From contig CAVSKL010000001.1 of NCBI GenBank assembly GCA_963728475.1, positions 1,178,001-1,242,000 of the forward strand: a stretch of 64,000 bases of DNA. Direction: 5' to 3'. Of this stretch, positions 44,187 through 53,053 are shown piece by piece (positions within the stretch are counted from its first letter, which is position 1; each line of letters opens with the position of its first letter). The notes beneath the pieces were generated by a model. That model ran no database searches. It was not told where the DNA came from and saw only the letters and a list, made by a program, of their open reading frames with translations. Source of the stretch: CAVSKL01 sp963728475 [NCBI: Candidatus Eiseniibacteriota bacterium] (GTDB lineage Bacteria; Eisenbacteria; RBG-16-71-46; JABDJR01). Made by a program: the position numbers and the translations under genes.

Positions 44187-45317
44187 ATGGCCAAGAAGAC
44201 GGATGCGGCCCGGTACCGGGAGAACCTCCAGGCCGAGGTGGACAGCGCCGCGCTCTATCACGCGCTGGCCGAAGCGGAAGAGCGCGAGGAGATGGCCGGG
44301 GTCTATCGCCGGCTGGCCGAGGTCGAGGAGCGCCACATCCACTTCTGGGAGACCCAGCTCAAGGCGGCGGGGGAGCCGGTGCCCGCGCTCCGTCCGAGCT
44401 GGCGAAGCCGGTTCCTCTCCACCATGGCCCGGCGCTTCGGATCGGGGCTGGTGCTCCCCACCGTGATCGGGATGGAGGAGGTGGAGACCAACACCTATCG
44501 CTCCCAGCCCGAGTCGCGGAAGACCGCGCTCCCCCGCGAGGAGGGCTGGCACCGCCGGGTGCTCCTGGCCGCCCTCGGCACCCTGCGGGGCGGGATGGAA
44601 GGCCCCTCGGTGGCCCGCCTGGAAGGCCGCCACCGTGCGGTGGGGGGGAACGCGCTCCGGGCGGGCGTGCTGGGGGTGAACGACGGGCTGCTTTCCACCT
44701 GGAGCCTGGTCATGGGGGTGGCCGGCGCCGAGCTCTCCAACCGGACGATCCTGGTCACCGGGCTGGCCGGGCTCCTGGCCGGATCGATCTCCATGGCCCT
44801 CGGGGAATGGCTCTCGGTCCAGAGTTCGCGCGAGCTCTACCAGAAGCAGATCCGGATCGAGGCCGACGAACTCCAGACCGCACCCAAGGAGGAGGAAGCG
44901 GAGCTGGCGCTCATCTACCAGGCGAAGGGGCTGCCCGAGGCCGAGGCCAGGAGCCTGGCCGCCCGGCTCATCGCCGACGAGGGGACCGCGCTCGACACCC
45001 TGGTCCGCGAGGAGCTGGGGATCGACCCGGAGAGCCTGGGCGGCTCGGCGATCGGGGCGGGGGTGACCTCGTTCCTGTTGTTCGCGGTGGGGGCGATCGT
45101 TCCCATCCTTCCCTTCCTGCTGTTCACCGGCCGGGCGGCGGTGGCGGGAAGTTCGGTCCTGAGCGTGCTGGCGCTCTTCGGGATCGGCGCGGTGACCACG
45201 GTGCTGACCGGCCGGAGCGTTCTGTTCTCCGGCTCCCGCCAGGTGGCGTTCGGGATCGTGGCGGCGGCGGTGACCTACGGGATCGGGTGGTTCCTGGGCG
45301 TGAAGGTCCTGGGATAG
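44187..45317 (+). CDS. Ferritin-like/VIT1-CCC1 fusion membrane protein (MbfA-like)
   Basis: A 376-residue fusion. Residues 1-100 form a rubrerythrin/ferritin-like four-helix domain (AALYHALAEAEEREEMAGVY then EVEERHIHFWE), with the Glu and His of a di-iron site. From about 150 a VIT1/CCC1 domain begins (RAGVLGVNDGLLSTWSLVMG, LAGSISMALGEWLSVQSSRE) with five helices. Such membrane-bound ferritins export or detoxify Fe2+ (and Mn2+). GGGGGAGGGG precedes ATG 44187. The following gene starts 9 bp later but is functionally unrelated. Confidence 0.9.
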   Translation: MAKKTDAARYRENLQAEVDSAALYHALAEAEEREEMAGVYRRLAEVEERHIHFWETQLKAAGEPVPALRPSWRSRFLSTMARRFGSGLVLPTVIGMEEVETNTYRSQPESRKTALPREEGWHRRVLLAALGTLRGGMEGPSVARLEGRHRAVGGNALRAGVLGVNDGLLSTWSLVMGVAGAELSNRTILVTGLAGLLAGSISMALGEWLSVQSSRELYQKQIRIEADELQTAPKEEEAELALIYQAKGLPEAEARSLAARLIADEGTALDTLVREELGIDPESLGGSAIGAGVTSFLLFAVGAIVPILPFLLFTGRAAVAGSSVLSVLALFGIGAVTTVLTGRSVLFSGSRQVAFGIVAAAVTYGIGWFLGVKVLG

Positions 45318-45325
45318 GCCCGGGG

Positions 45326-47485
45326 ATGCGCCCGCTGGCAAGCCCGGCGGCCGGCCGGGCGGCGATCGTCCTCCTGCTCTTCGCCGCTTCGGCGGCGAGC
45401 GGGCAATCGGTGGGGGAGACGGTGGGAGAAGGCATCGTGCGCTTCTACCCCTCGCCCGAGGCCGCGGCCCGGGCCCAGCCCTATCCCGGCCTGGTGAAAC
45501 CTCTGGTCGCGACCGGCGCCCCTCCCGCCGGCTTCCCGGTCGTCCCGAAGTTCGAGTCCCGGATGGGGCGGAACGTGGCGCGGATCGACGTGGCCTCGGG
45601 GACCGACTTCTACGGGACCGGAGAGGTCACCGGGCCGCTCCGCCGAAACGGCCTTGCCGTCACGCTCTGGAACACCGACGCCTACGGGTACGGCGACGGA
45701 ACCTCGCCCCTCTACCAGTCCCATCCCTGGGTGCTGGCGGTGCGCTCCGACGGCAGCGCTTTCGGAGTCCTCTTCGCCACCACCTGGCGGGGGTACCTGG
45801 ACCTCTCCCGGGGCATCCTGTTCGCGGCCGACGGCCCCCCCTTCGGGGTGATCGTGATCGACCGGCCCTCGCCCCAGGAGGTGGTGGAGGCGCTGGCCGG
45901 CCTCACCGGCCGCATGCCGCTCCCGCCCCGGTGGGCGCTGGGATACCAGCAATGCCGTTATTCGTACGTGCCCGATGCCCGGGTGCGCGAGGTGGCGGAG
46001 ACCTTCCGCGAGAAGCGGATTCCCTGCGACGTGATCTGGCTCGACATCGACTACATGTGGGGGTTCCGTTCCTTCACCTACGATCCGGCCCGGTTTCCGG
46101 ATCCCGCCGGGCTCAACGCGTTCCTCCACGATCGCGGGTTCCACAGCGTGTGGATGCTGGACCCCGGGATCAAGCGCGACCCCGGGTACCGCCAGTACGA
46201 GAGCGGCACCCGCGATTCGGTGTGGGTGCGGACGGTGGACGGGCGCGCCTACACCGGTTCGGTGTGGCCGGGGCCCTGCGTCTTCCCCGACTTCCTGAAC
46301 GCCGCCGCCCGCGCCTGGTGGGGCCGGCAGGTGGAGGGCTTCGTCGCCACCGGGGTGGACGGGCTCTGGAACGACATGAACGAGCCCTCGGTGTTCAACG
46401 TCTCCGGGAAGACCATGCCGCCGGACAACCGGCATCGCGCCGACCCCGCTCTGGGCGGTCCCGGCCCCCACGCCCGCTACCACAACGTCTACGGGATGGA
46501 GATGGCGCGGGCGAGCCGGGAGGGGTTGCTCGCCGCCCGCCCTACCCGGCGCCCGTTCGTGCTCACCCGCGCGAGCCACCTGGGCGGCCAGCGCTACGCC
46601 GCCACCTGGACCGGGGACAACGCCTCGGATTGGCCGCACCTGGCCGCATCCGTACCCATGGCGCTCAACCTCGGCCTGTCCGGGCAGCCGTTCTCGGGAC
46701 CCGACATCGGGGGCTTCGCCGGAAGCCCCTCCGGACCGCTGTTCGCGCGCTGGATGGGAATCGGCGCGCTCCTTCCCTTCGCCCGGGACCATACCGAGAA
46801 GGGCTCCGACGACCAGGAGCCGTGGGCGTTCGGGCCGCAGGTCGAGGCCACCTGCCGGAGGGCGCTGGAGCGCCGCTACCGGCTGCTCCCGTACCTCTAT
46901 ACCGTCTTCCACGAGGCCGCCGAGACCGGGCTCCCCGTGGCCCGGCCGCTCTTCTTCGCCGATCCCGCCGATCCGGCGCTCCGCCGGGTCGAGACCTCGT
47001 TCCTCCTGGGCGGCGACGTCCTGGTGGCGGCCCGGGTGGCCCGGGAGGGCTCCCCGTCCACGGTCCGGCCCGGGGGGGCCTGGCGACGGTTCGGGTTCGG
47101 AGCGGAGGACCTGGGCGATCGCGAGCTTCCCGAGCTCTACCTTCGGGGAGGCGCGATCGTGGCGGCCGGCCCGGTTCTCCAGCACGTGACCGAGGCCCCC
47201 GCGGACACCCTGACCCTGCTGGCGGCGCTGGACGCGAACGGGCGGGCGGAGGGGACGCTCTACGAGGACGCCGGGGACGGGTTCGGCTACCGGGAGGGGG
47301 AGTACCGGGTGATCCGCTACACCGCGCGCACGGACGGCGACTCGGTACGGGTGGCGGCGGCGGTGGTGCAGGGGAACTGGGCCCTTCCGCCCCGCATCCT
47401 CCGGATCCGGCTCTTGACCCCGGCCGGCGAGGTGGGCGCGGCGGGACCCAATCGCCGGCCGCTCGCGCTTCCCTTGACCCGTTGA
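45326..47485 (+). CDS. Exported glycoside hydrolase family 31 alpha-glucosidase-like
   Basis: A 719-residue GH31 enzyme with a signal peptide (AAIVLLLFAASAASGQS). After the N-terminal beta domain (FYGTGEVTGPLRRNG) comes the TIM barrel with PPRWALGYQQCRYSY, VIWLDIDYMWGFRSFTYD, the nucleophile Asp in LWNDMNEPSVF and the acid/base Asp in TWTGDNASDW. The beta-sandwich C-terminus has ELYLRGGAIV and EGTLYEDAGDGFGY. It hydrolyses alpha-glucosidic or alpha-xylosidic bonds outside the cytoplasm, so it likely feeds on glycan; exact specificity cannot be read. Confidence 0.93.
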   Translation: MRPLASPAAGRAAIVLLLFAASAASGQSVGETVGEGIVRFYPSPEAAARAQPYPGLVKPLVATGAPPAGFPVVPKFESRMGRNVARIDVASGTDFYGTGEVTGPLRRNGLAVTLWNTDAYGYGDGTSPLYQSHPWVLAVRSDGSAFGVLFATTWRGYLDLSRGILFAADGPPFGVIVIDRPSPQEVVEALAGLTGRMPLPPRWALGYQQCRYSYVPDARVREVAETFREKRIPCDVIWLDIDYMWGFRSFTYDPARFPDPAGLNAFLHDRGFHSVWMLDPGIKRDPGYRQYESGTRDSVWVRTVDGRAYTGSVWPGPCVFPDFLNAAARAWWGRQVEGFVATGVDGLWNDMNEPSVFNVSGKTMPPDNRHRADPALGGPGPHARYHNVYGMEMARASREGLLAARPTRRPFVLTRASHLGGQRYAATWTGDNASDWPHLAASVPMALNLGLSGQPFSGPDIGGFAGSPSGPLFARWMGIGALLPFARDHTEKGSDDQEPWAFGPQVEATCRRALERRYRLLPYLYTVFHEAAETGLPVARPLFFADPADPALRRVETSFLLGGDVLVAARVAREGSPSTVRPGGAWRRFGFGAEDLGDRELPELYLRGGAIVAAGPVLQHVTEAPADTLTLLAALDANGRAEGTLYEDAGDGFGYREGEYRVIRYTARTDGDSVRVAAAVVQGNWALPPRILRIRLLTPAGEVGAAGPNRRPLALPLTR

Positions 47486-47537
47486 CCCCGGCGCGGTGAC
47501 CCCGGCGCGTGGACCCCGGCCCCTTGACCCCGGCCGC
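47482..47537. repeat. Imperfect 13-15-bp tandem repeat, 4 copies
   Basis: Four consecutive units built on GACCCCGGC(C/G)(G/C), immediately after the GH31 stop. Copy-to-copy changes are small. Non-coding; a possible expansion hotspot. Confidence 0.65.
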
Positions 47538-47624
47538 CCGGGGCCGCAGCATCAATGGACGATTCGGCTTGCTCACAATCAATTCCGCCGGCGCACGGCG
47601 CCGGTTCAGACCAGGAGGTTCTTC

Positions 47625-48050
47625 ATGCCGGTCCGGAAGTCGGAAGCCCAGTGGAACGGAACGCTCAGGGACGGAAAGGGGACGATGAAGCTCGGGAGCG
47701 GCGCGTTCTCGGGCGAATACTCTTTCAAGACCCGGTTCGAGAACGAGCCCGGCACCAACCCCGAGGAACTGGTCGGGGCCGCCCACGCCGGGTGCTTTTC
47801 CATGGCCCTCTCCTCCATCCTGGAGAAGGGCGGGTTCCCCCCCGAGAGCATCCACACCGTGGCGGAGGTCAAGCTGGAGAAGGTGGGGGAGGGGTTCGAG
47901 ATCACCCACATCCAGCTCCGGACCGAGGCCAAGGTGCCCAAGATCGACAAGGCCGCCTTCCTCGAGAAGGCCAACATGGCCAAAGCGGGGTGCCCGGTGT
48001 CCAAGGCTTTGGCCGCCACCAAGATCGATCTCGAGGCCACGCTGCTGTAG
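47625..48050 (+). CDS. OsmC family peroxiredoxin
   Basis: A 141-residue OsmC-type thiol peroxidase for organic hydroperoxides. Both reactive Cys are present: AHAGCFSMALS and MAKAGCPVSKAL. NPEELVGAAHAGC is the conserved substrate-side motif. It is cytosolic. CCAGGAGGT lies 6-8 nt before ATG 47625. Together with the 1-Cys peroxiredoxin and Hsp33 further on, it forms an oxidative-stress set. Confidence 0.92.
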   Translation: MPVRKSEAQWNGTLRDGKGTMKLGSGAFSGEYSFKTRFENEPGTNPEELVGAAHAGCFSMALSSILEKGGFPPESIHTVAEVKLEKVGEGFEITHIQLRTEAKVPKIDKAAFLEKANMAKAGCPVSKALAATKIDLEATLL

Positions 48051-48123
48051 CCGGAGCCTTTTCCAGCGGACGGAACCGGGATCGCGGGGCCGGCGCCTGC
48101 CGGGCGACCGCGGGGGGCGCCGT

Positions 48124-49704
48124 CTACGCCGCCTTGGGCGGCGGGGCGCTCTTCCTGACCAGCGAGAACACCCACCGCCCGTAGATCCAGATTCCCACCG
48201 CGGAAACGATCCCGACCGCCCCCATGATGTTCCACACCATGGCCACGTGGTGGCTGTGGTAGAGGGTGTCGGTCAGGGTCTGGGGGCTCTGGCCGGTGAA
48301 ATCGACCAGGTGCTGGAAAGCCTCCCCCTGCGGAATCCCGCGCACCGCGTCCACCGCCATCCCCTTCTGCATCAAGAGCTCCCGGGAGAACCGGTCCTTG
48401 GAGGCGAAGATGTCGTAGAGCTGGGGGCCGAGCTTTCCCTCCAGCGTCCAGCCGATGGCCAGCGGAGCCTGGGAAAAGCCCAGGTACATGGCCTTCTTGT
48501 CGGCGGGGGCGAAGTTCCCGATGAACTCGCTGAACTTGGGACTCGAGAGCATTTCGCCGATCGAGAACACCGCGATCCCGAAGAGGGTCACCCAGCCCGC
48601 GGTGGCGTGCCCGCAGATGAAGAGCGCCACCGTGGCGAACAGCGTCCCGATGGTCATGCTGGTGGTGGCCCGGAGCTTGCCGCCCAGGTAGGCGAAGAGA
48701 AACGCGGTGGTCATGATGAGCCCCGCGTTCAGGTTCACCATGCCCTCGGGCTGGATCGCGGTGCCGGAGGGATTCATGACCACGAAGAACTTGATGAAGG
48801 GATTGGTGGTGCCGCCGCTCCCGAACAACGTGTGCACGATGTCCGAGGTGTTGACCCAGTCGTCGATGTGGGCGGGGAGCACGTCGAAGAGCGCGTTGAA
48901 CATGAACCAGAAGCCCGAGAAGATGGCCAGGTAGGTCCATACGTGGGGCTTGGCCAGCTCGTGGAGCGACTCCCGGACCAGGCTTCCCCGCTCCATCTCG
49001 CCGGACTTGAACTTGCGGTTGCGCTCCAGCCGCTCCTCCTTCCCGACCTCCCGGTAGGTGAGGAGGAGCAGGAAGTTGAGGCAGATGATCGCCGCGCAGG
49101 CGAAGAACACGTTGTGCCAGGCCATCTTCCGCATGAGGCCGGCCACCAGCGGCCCGATGAAGCCGCCCACGTTCACCGTCTGGTAGAAGATTCCCCAGGC
49201 CACCGAGCTGTTGGCGCGGCTGGTGGTCTTGACCAGGGTGCCCTGGATCCCCGGTTTGAAGATCGCGGTCCCGGTGGCGAGCAGGAGCGCTCCCGCGAAG
49301 AATCCGCGGTAGCTGGGGAAGAATCCCATCACCAGGTACCCGGAGATCTTCACGATGGTGGAGACGAAGATCGTCTCCTTGTACCCGTAGCGGTCGGAGA
49401 GCCCGCCGGTGAGAATGGGGACGAAGGTCTGGACCAGGGCCCAGACCATGAGAATGGTGCCGAAGGAGGTCATGGTGATGCCCAGTCCTCCGGCGGACTT
49501 GGGATCCTTGGCGTAGAGGGTCGCCACCGCCTTCACCCCGTAGTAGGCGAGGCGCTCCACCATCTCCATCGCCCCCACCACCCAGAACACGTAGCCCAGG
49601 CTGGCGATGGCGGCCATGAGTCCAAGCTGTTTGACGTCGGCCAGCGCGGCGAAGTCCTCGGCCAGAGTCGTCGTTCGCGCGGGTTTCCGGCTGGGTTCGT
49701 TCAC
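48124..49704 (-). CDS. POT/PTR2 family proton-coupled peptide transporter
   Basis: A 526-residue MFS protein with 12-14 helices. POT motifs are visible: VVGAMEMVERLAYYGVKAVA (the ExxERFxYYG-like element with Glu-Arg), GGLSDRYGYKETIF, GTAIFKPGIQGTLVKTT, and IGEMLSSPKFSEFIGNFAPA later. It takes up di- or tripeptides with protons. GTG 49704 is chosen since the codons upstream of it look non-coding; a longer form from 49779 is possible. It is divergent from the SDR gene. Confidence 0.92.
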   Translation of the reverse strand: MNEPSRKPARTTTLAEDFAALADVKQLGLMAAIASLGYVFWVVGAMEMVERLAYYGVKAVATLYAKDPKSAGGLGITMTSFGTILMVWALVQTFVPILTGGLSDRYGYKETIFVSTIVKISGYLVMGFFPSYRGFFAGALLLATGTAIFKPGIQGTLVKTTSRANSSVAWGIFYQTVNVGGFIGPLVAGLMRKMAWHNVFFACAAIICLNFLLLLTYREVGKEERLERNRKFKSGEMERGSLVRESLHELAKPHVWTYLAIFSGFWFMFNALFDVLPAHIDDWVNTSDIVHTLFGSGGTTNPFIKFFVVMNPSGTAIQPEGMVNLNAGLIMTTAFLFAYLGGKLRATTSMTIGTLFATVALFICGHATAGWVTLFGIAVFSIGEMLSSPKFSEFIGNFAPADKKAMYLGFSQAPLAIGWTLEGKLGPQLYDIFASKDRFSRELLMQKGMAVDAVRGIPQGEAFQHLVDFTGQSPQTLTDTLYHSHHVAMVWNIMGAVGIVSAVGIWIYGRWVFSLVRKSAPPPKAA

Positions 49705-49844
49705 GTCGTCGGCCCTTTCCGATGGGTGCGGCGAGGCGGTTGAATGCGGGCGGTGGAAGGTGGAAGGCCGCCGGATCATCGCACAAAACCGGCCCCGGTC
49801 CCAGGCCCTTCCGGCGCCGGCGGATTACCTAATGTGCAGTGAAA

Positions 49845-49854
49845 CAACATGTTG
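49845..49854. promoter_or_regulatory. Palindrome CAACATGTTG between divergent genes
   Basis: A 10-bp perfect palindrome in the divergent region between the peptide transporter and the SDR gene; a possible operator. Weak by itself at this length. Confidence 0.3.
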
Positions 49855-49968
49855 CGCTTTGGGCCGCGGGGAGCCCGGCCGGGCTCCGGTGGCGTGCCGC
49901 CGGTCCTCCGCCCTACCCTTGGAAGGCGGGGAGCGTCTGGCCAAACCATTGCCGGAAGGAGAGCGTTC

Positions 49969-50751
49969 ATGGAAATCAGTCTCACCGGATCGCGCGCGCT
50001 GGTCACCGGAGGCAACTCCGGTATCGGGAAGGCGGTGGCGCTGGCCCTGGCCGGCGCGGGGGCCGACGTGGCGGTGAACTTCCTCGTCCATCCCGAGGAT
50101 GCCGACCTGGTGGTCGCCGGCGTCCGGGGTCACGGAGTCCGGGGGATGAAGGTGGAGGCGGACGTGAGCGACTCCGCCCGGGTGGATGCCATGTTCACCG
50201 CGGTGGAGTCGGCCTGGGGTGGAGTGGACATCCTGATCAACAACGCGGGGATGGACGGCACCCGCGGGAACGGATGGGAGATCGATCCCGATCGCTGGCG
50301 GAAGGTGATCGCGGTCAACCTGGAGGGGGCGTTCCTCTGCGCCCGTCGCGCGCTCGAAGGGATGGTGAAGCGAAGGAAAGGGGTGGTGCTGAGCACCTCC
50401 TCGGTCCACGAGGTCATTCCCTGGGAGGGCTACAGCGCCTACGCCGCCAGCAAGGCGGGGCTGGGCATGCTCACCAAGACCCTGGCCCAGGAGGCGGCGC
50501 CTTTCGGGGTGCGGGTCCTGGCTCTGGCCCCGGGGGCGATCAAGACCGACATCAACCGGAACGTGTGGGACGATCCCAAGGGGCTGGCCGACCTCCTCAC
50601 CAAGATCCCCATGAACCGGATGGGCGAGGCCGAGGAGATCGCCCGGATGGCGGTGGTGCTGGTCTCCGACGCCGCCAGCTACGTCACCGGCACCACCCTG
50701 TTCGTCGACGGGGGCATGACCCTGTACCCGAGCTTCACGCACGGGGGCTGA
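49969..50751 (+). CDS. Short-chain dehydrogenase/reductase (glucose 1-dehydrogenase-like)
   Basis: A 260-residue classical SDR. NAD(P) binding TGGNSGIGKAVAL, structural NNAGMDG, catalytic Ser (STSSVHEVIPW), Y-x-x-x-K in YAASKAGLG, and late APGAIKTDIN and TLFVDGGMTLYPSF. The PWEGYSAY pattern and VDGGMTLYPSF end are those of bacterial glucose dehydrogenases and related polyol oxidoreductases. ATG 49969 is set by GGAAGGAG 6 nt upstream. Confidence 0.93.
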   Translation: MEISLTGSRALVTGGNSGIGKAVALALAGAGADVAVNFLVHPEDADLVVAGVRGHGVRGMKVEADVSDSARVDAMFTAVESAWGGVDILINNAGMDGTRGNGWEIDPDRWRKVIAVNLEGAFLCARRALEGMVKRRKGVVLSTSSVHEVIPWEGYSAYAASKAGLGMLTKTLAQEAAPFGVRVLALAPGAIKTDINRNVWDDPKGLADLLTKIPMNRMGEAEEIARMAVVLVSDAASYVTGTTLFVDGGMTLYPSFTHGG

Positions 50752-50836
50752 TTCGGCTCCGGCGCTCCGGCGGGAGGGACGGGAAGCGGCCGCGGGCCCG
50801 CGCCCGCGGCCATCCGCCGCCGCAGGAAACCGCCGC

Positions 50837-51388
50837 TCAACTCCCGGACGGCACGAAATACACGTCGGTGGGCTTGAGCTTGCTGTTCCGCAGGAACCTC
50901 GGCGCAACCGGCATGCCGATCCAGTCCAGCGAAGCCTGCTCCGGATCCACCCCCATGAGGCGGGTCAGGAGGAGCGTGTCGACCCCCTCGAACTCGATGA
51001 GCCCGAGCACGTACGGGGTCTCGGGAAGGAACTCCTCGGAGCCGAAGTGGCAGACGGTGAAGGCATGCACCGAGGCCTTCCGATCGGTGATGTCGATCCA
51101 ATCGGTCGGTTCGCCGGTGAACATGTCGTCGCCGCGGGGATTGGCGTAGGTATAGCCGGTTTCGGGCTCCCTCGACGCCAGCAGGTGCTTGTTGGTGAGT
51201 CCGGCGAACCAGGGGCTGTCCTGGCCGTAGGAATGGAGATAGCGGATCGAGTAGTCCTGCTCGATCTGGATCGGGGCAAGGCGCTTGAGCAACGCCAGGC
51301 TATCCGGGTCGGTCTCGACCGGGAAGGGGATGCCGTGAACGATGTAGCCGCCCAGGGATTCCTCCCGGCGATTCGGCAGCTTGGTCAT
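50837..51388 (-). CDS. DUF35 OB-fold protein, partner of thiolase
   Basis: A 183-residue protein of the DUF35 (ChsH2/OB-fold) group that normally pairs with a thiolase-like or hydratase subunit and handles acyl-CoA. The rubredoxin-like zinc ribbon usually before the OB fold is degenerate: where Cys pairs are expected, the sequence reads LLASREPETGYTYANPRGDD without Cys. The OB part (DITDRKASVHAFTVCHFGSE, YVLGLIEFEGVDTLLLTRLM) is intact. AAGGAG is 7 nt before the ATG. The thiolase gene lies 67 bp upstream on the same strand. Confidence 0.82.
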   Translation of the reverse strand: MTKLPNRREESLGGYIVHGIPFPVETDPDSLALLKRLAPIQIEQDYSIRYLHSYGQDSPWFAGLTNKHLLASREPETGYTYANPRGDDMFTGEPTDWIDITDRKASVHAFTVCHFGSEEFLPETPYVLGLIEFEGVDTLLLTRLMGVDPEQASLDWIGMPVAPRFLRNSKLKPTDVYFVPSGS

Positions 51389-51455
51389 GGAGAACTCCTT
51401 TCACCGGCCCCGGGCCGGCGACCGCCGGCAGGGCCATGAAGACCGCCGCGCGGGA

Positions 51456-52820
51456 TCAGGCCTCGCGCTCGAGAACGGTGACGGTGACGTAGGTGCCGGT
51501 ACCGGCGTGGGAATGGATGGCTCCCTTCCTCGCGTTCCGGACCTGGAGGGTACCGTCGCCGAAGTGCTTGGCCACCCTGCCCTGGAGCTGCCAGATCGCG
51601 AACACCGCCTGCATGAGTCCGGTGGCCCCCACCGGATGCCCGCAGGCGATGAGCCCGCCCGACGGGTTCACCGGACACACCGGCGTCTCCTTCAGGTCCA
51701 GACCGTACTCCACCCCCGGCATGAACGCTTTCCCGGACGCGGCGAAGGGGCCGCCCTCGCCGTAGCGGCAGAGCCCCATGTCCTCGTAGGTCTGGATCTC
51801 GCTCGAGGTGTAGGCGTCGTGGAGTTCCACGAAGTCCAGCTCGGCCAGCGGATCCCCGACCCCGGCCATCCGGTAGGCCATGTTGCCGGCGGTGCGCCCG
51901 GCCCGGAACGAGTGCACGCCCGGGTAGCGGGTTCCCCTCTCCCAGAGCTTGGTGTAATAGGCCTGGGTATCCGCCGAGTCCCGTTCCATGGGAGTGGCGT
52001 AGTCGCGCATGAAGGTGTCGTAGTCCAGGTGCGGGCGGTCGGCCATTCGCATGGCGTCGGTGCCGCGGCCGATCCCGCCCACCTTCACCAGCGGACGCGG
52101 GACCGCCGCTCCCGCCGCTTCGAGCCGCTTGATCCCCTCCTCGGAGGCGAGGATGGTGGCCGCCGCGCCGTCCGACATCACGCAGATGTCGAGCCGGGTC
52201 AAGGGCCACGCCACCATGGGGGCGTTCCGCACGTCGGCCACCGTGTACCGGTTCCGCTTCTGTGAATACGGGTTGTGATAGGCGTTCAGGTGGTTCTTCA
52301 CGCTCACGTGGGCCATCTGTTCCACCGTGGTCCCGAACTCCTTCATGTGCCGGGTGACCATCATGGCGTAGTAGCCGGAGTAGAACCCGCCCACCGGGTA
52401 GTCGAAGGACACGTCCGAGGCCAGGGCGATGAACTCATTCCCCTTCCAGGTCTCGACGTGGCTCATGTTCTCGAAGCCGTAGGCCACGCACACGTCCATG
52501 TGGCCGCTGGCCACCGACTTCCACGCCTCCTGGAAGCAGAGGCCGCCGGTGGCGCCGCCCCCCTCCACCCGGTGGCCGGGTTTGGGGCAGAGGCCCAGGT
52601 AGTCCTGGACCATGATTCCGGCCATGAGCTGGCGGGAGAAGTGATCGGAGAAGTACGAAGCGACGGAGCCGTCCACCACCCGGGTGAAGTCGGCGAAACC
52701 GATCCCGAGATCGCGGAGGGCGTAGTCGTACGCCTCCTTGACCACGGCCTGGAAGGTTTTGTCGGGACGCGCCTTGGCGAACTTGGAGACGCCCCCGGAA
52801 ACGGCGTAAACGGGTCTCAT
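51456..52820 (-). CDS. Thiolase family protein (SCP2-type acetyl-CoA acetyltransferase)
   Basis: A 454-residue thiolase-superfamily enzyme of the SCP2/'lipid-transfer-associated' group. The nucleophile Cys position is in GGGATGGLCFQEAWKSVASG; the second-site motif NPSGGLIACGHPVGATG supplies His and Cys. ELHDAYTSSEIQTYEDMG is typical of this subgroup. It likely performs Claisen-type acyl-CoA chemistry together with the DUF35 protein downstream, as such pairs form a complex in other organisms. GGAAAGGAA precedes the ATG. Confidence 0.92.
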   Translation of the reverse strand: MRPVYAVSGGVSKFAKARPDKTFQAVVKEAYDYALRDLGIGFADFTRVVDGSVASYFSDHFSRQLMAGIMVQDYLGLCPKPGHRVEGGGATGGLCFQEAWKSVASGHMDVCVAYGFENMSHVETWKGNEFIALASDVSFDYPVGGFYSGYYAMMVTRHMKEFGTTVEQMAHVSVKNHLNAYHNPYSQKRNRYTVADVRNAPMVAWPLTRLDICVMSDGAAATILASEEGIKRLEAAGAAVPRPLVKVGGIGRGTDAMRMADRPHLDYDTFMRDYATPMERDSADTQAYYTKLWERGTRYPGVHSFRAGRTAGNMAYRMAGVGDPLAELDFVELHDAYTSSEIQTYEDMGLCRYGEGGPFAASGKAFMPGVEYGLDLKETPVCPVNPSGGLIACGHPVGATGLMQAVFAIWQLQGRVAKHFGDGTLQVRNARKGAIHSHAGTGTYVTVTVLEREA

Positions 52821-53000
52821 TCTGGATTCCTTTCCTTGGGGAGGAAGAGCGGAAAGGGACGGGAGGCACCGGGCATTCTAGGGAAGGGGAGCGGCGGTTA
52901 GTAGGGACAATTGCGATCATCTAAAAATGGAATCACACGACAAATAAGGTCGTATTATTCCCGGCGCCGGCGGGGGGCGCACGGGGCCTCGGGGGAAATG

Positions 53001-53034
53001 CGGAGGCGCCCGGAATTTCCTCCGGACGCCTCCG
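53001..53034 (-). terminator. Hairpin terminator downstream of the transketolase-like gene
   Basis: CGGAGGCG ... CGCCTCCG outer stem with inner CCGGA/TCCGG and loop ATTTCC; one mismatch. It begins 20 nt after the stop codon at 53054. Only a weak U-rich tail follows. Confidence 0.6.
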
Positions 53035-53053
53035 ACCGGGCCGGAAAGCGGGA

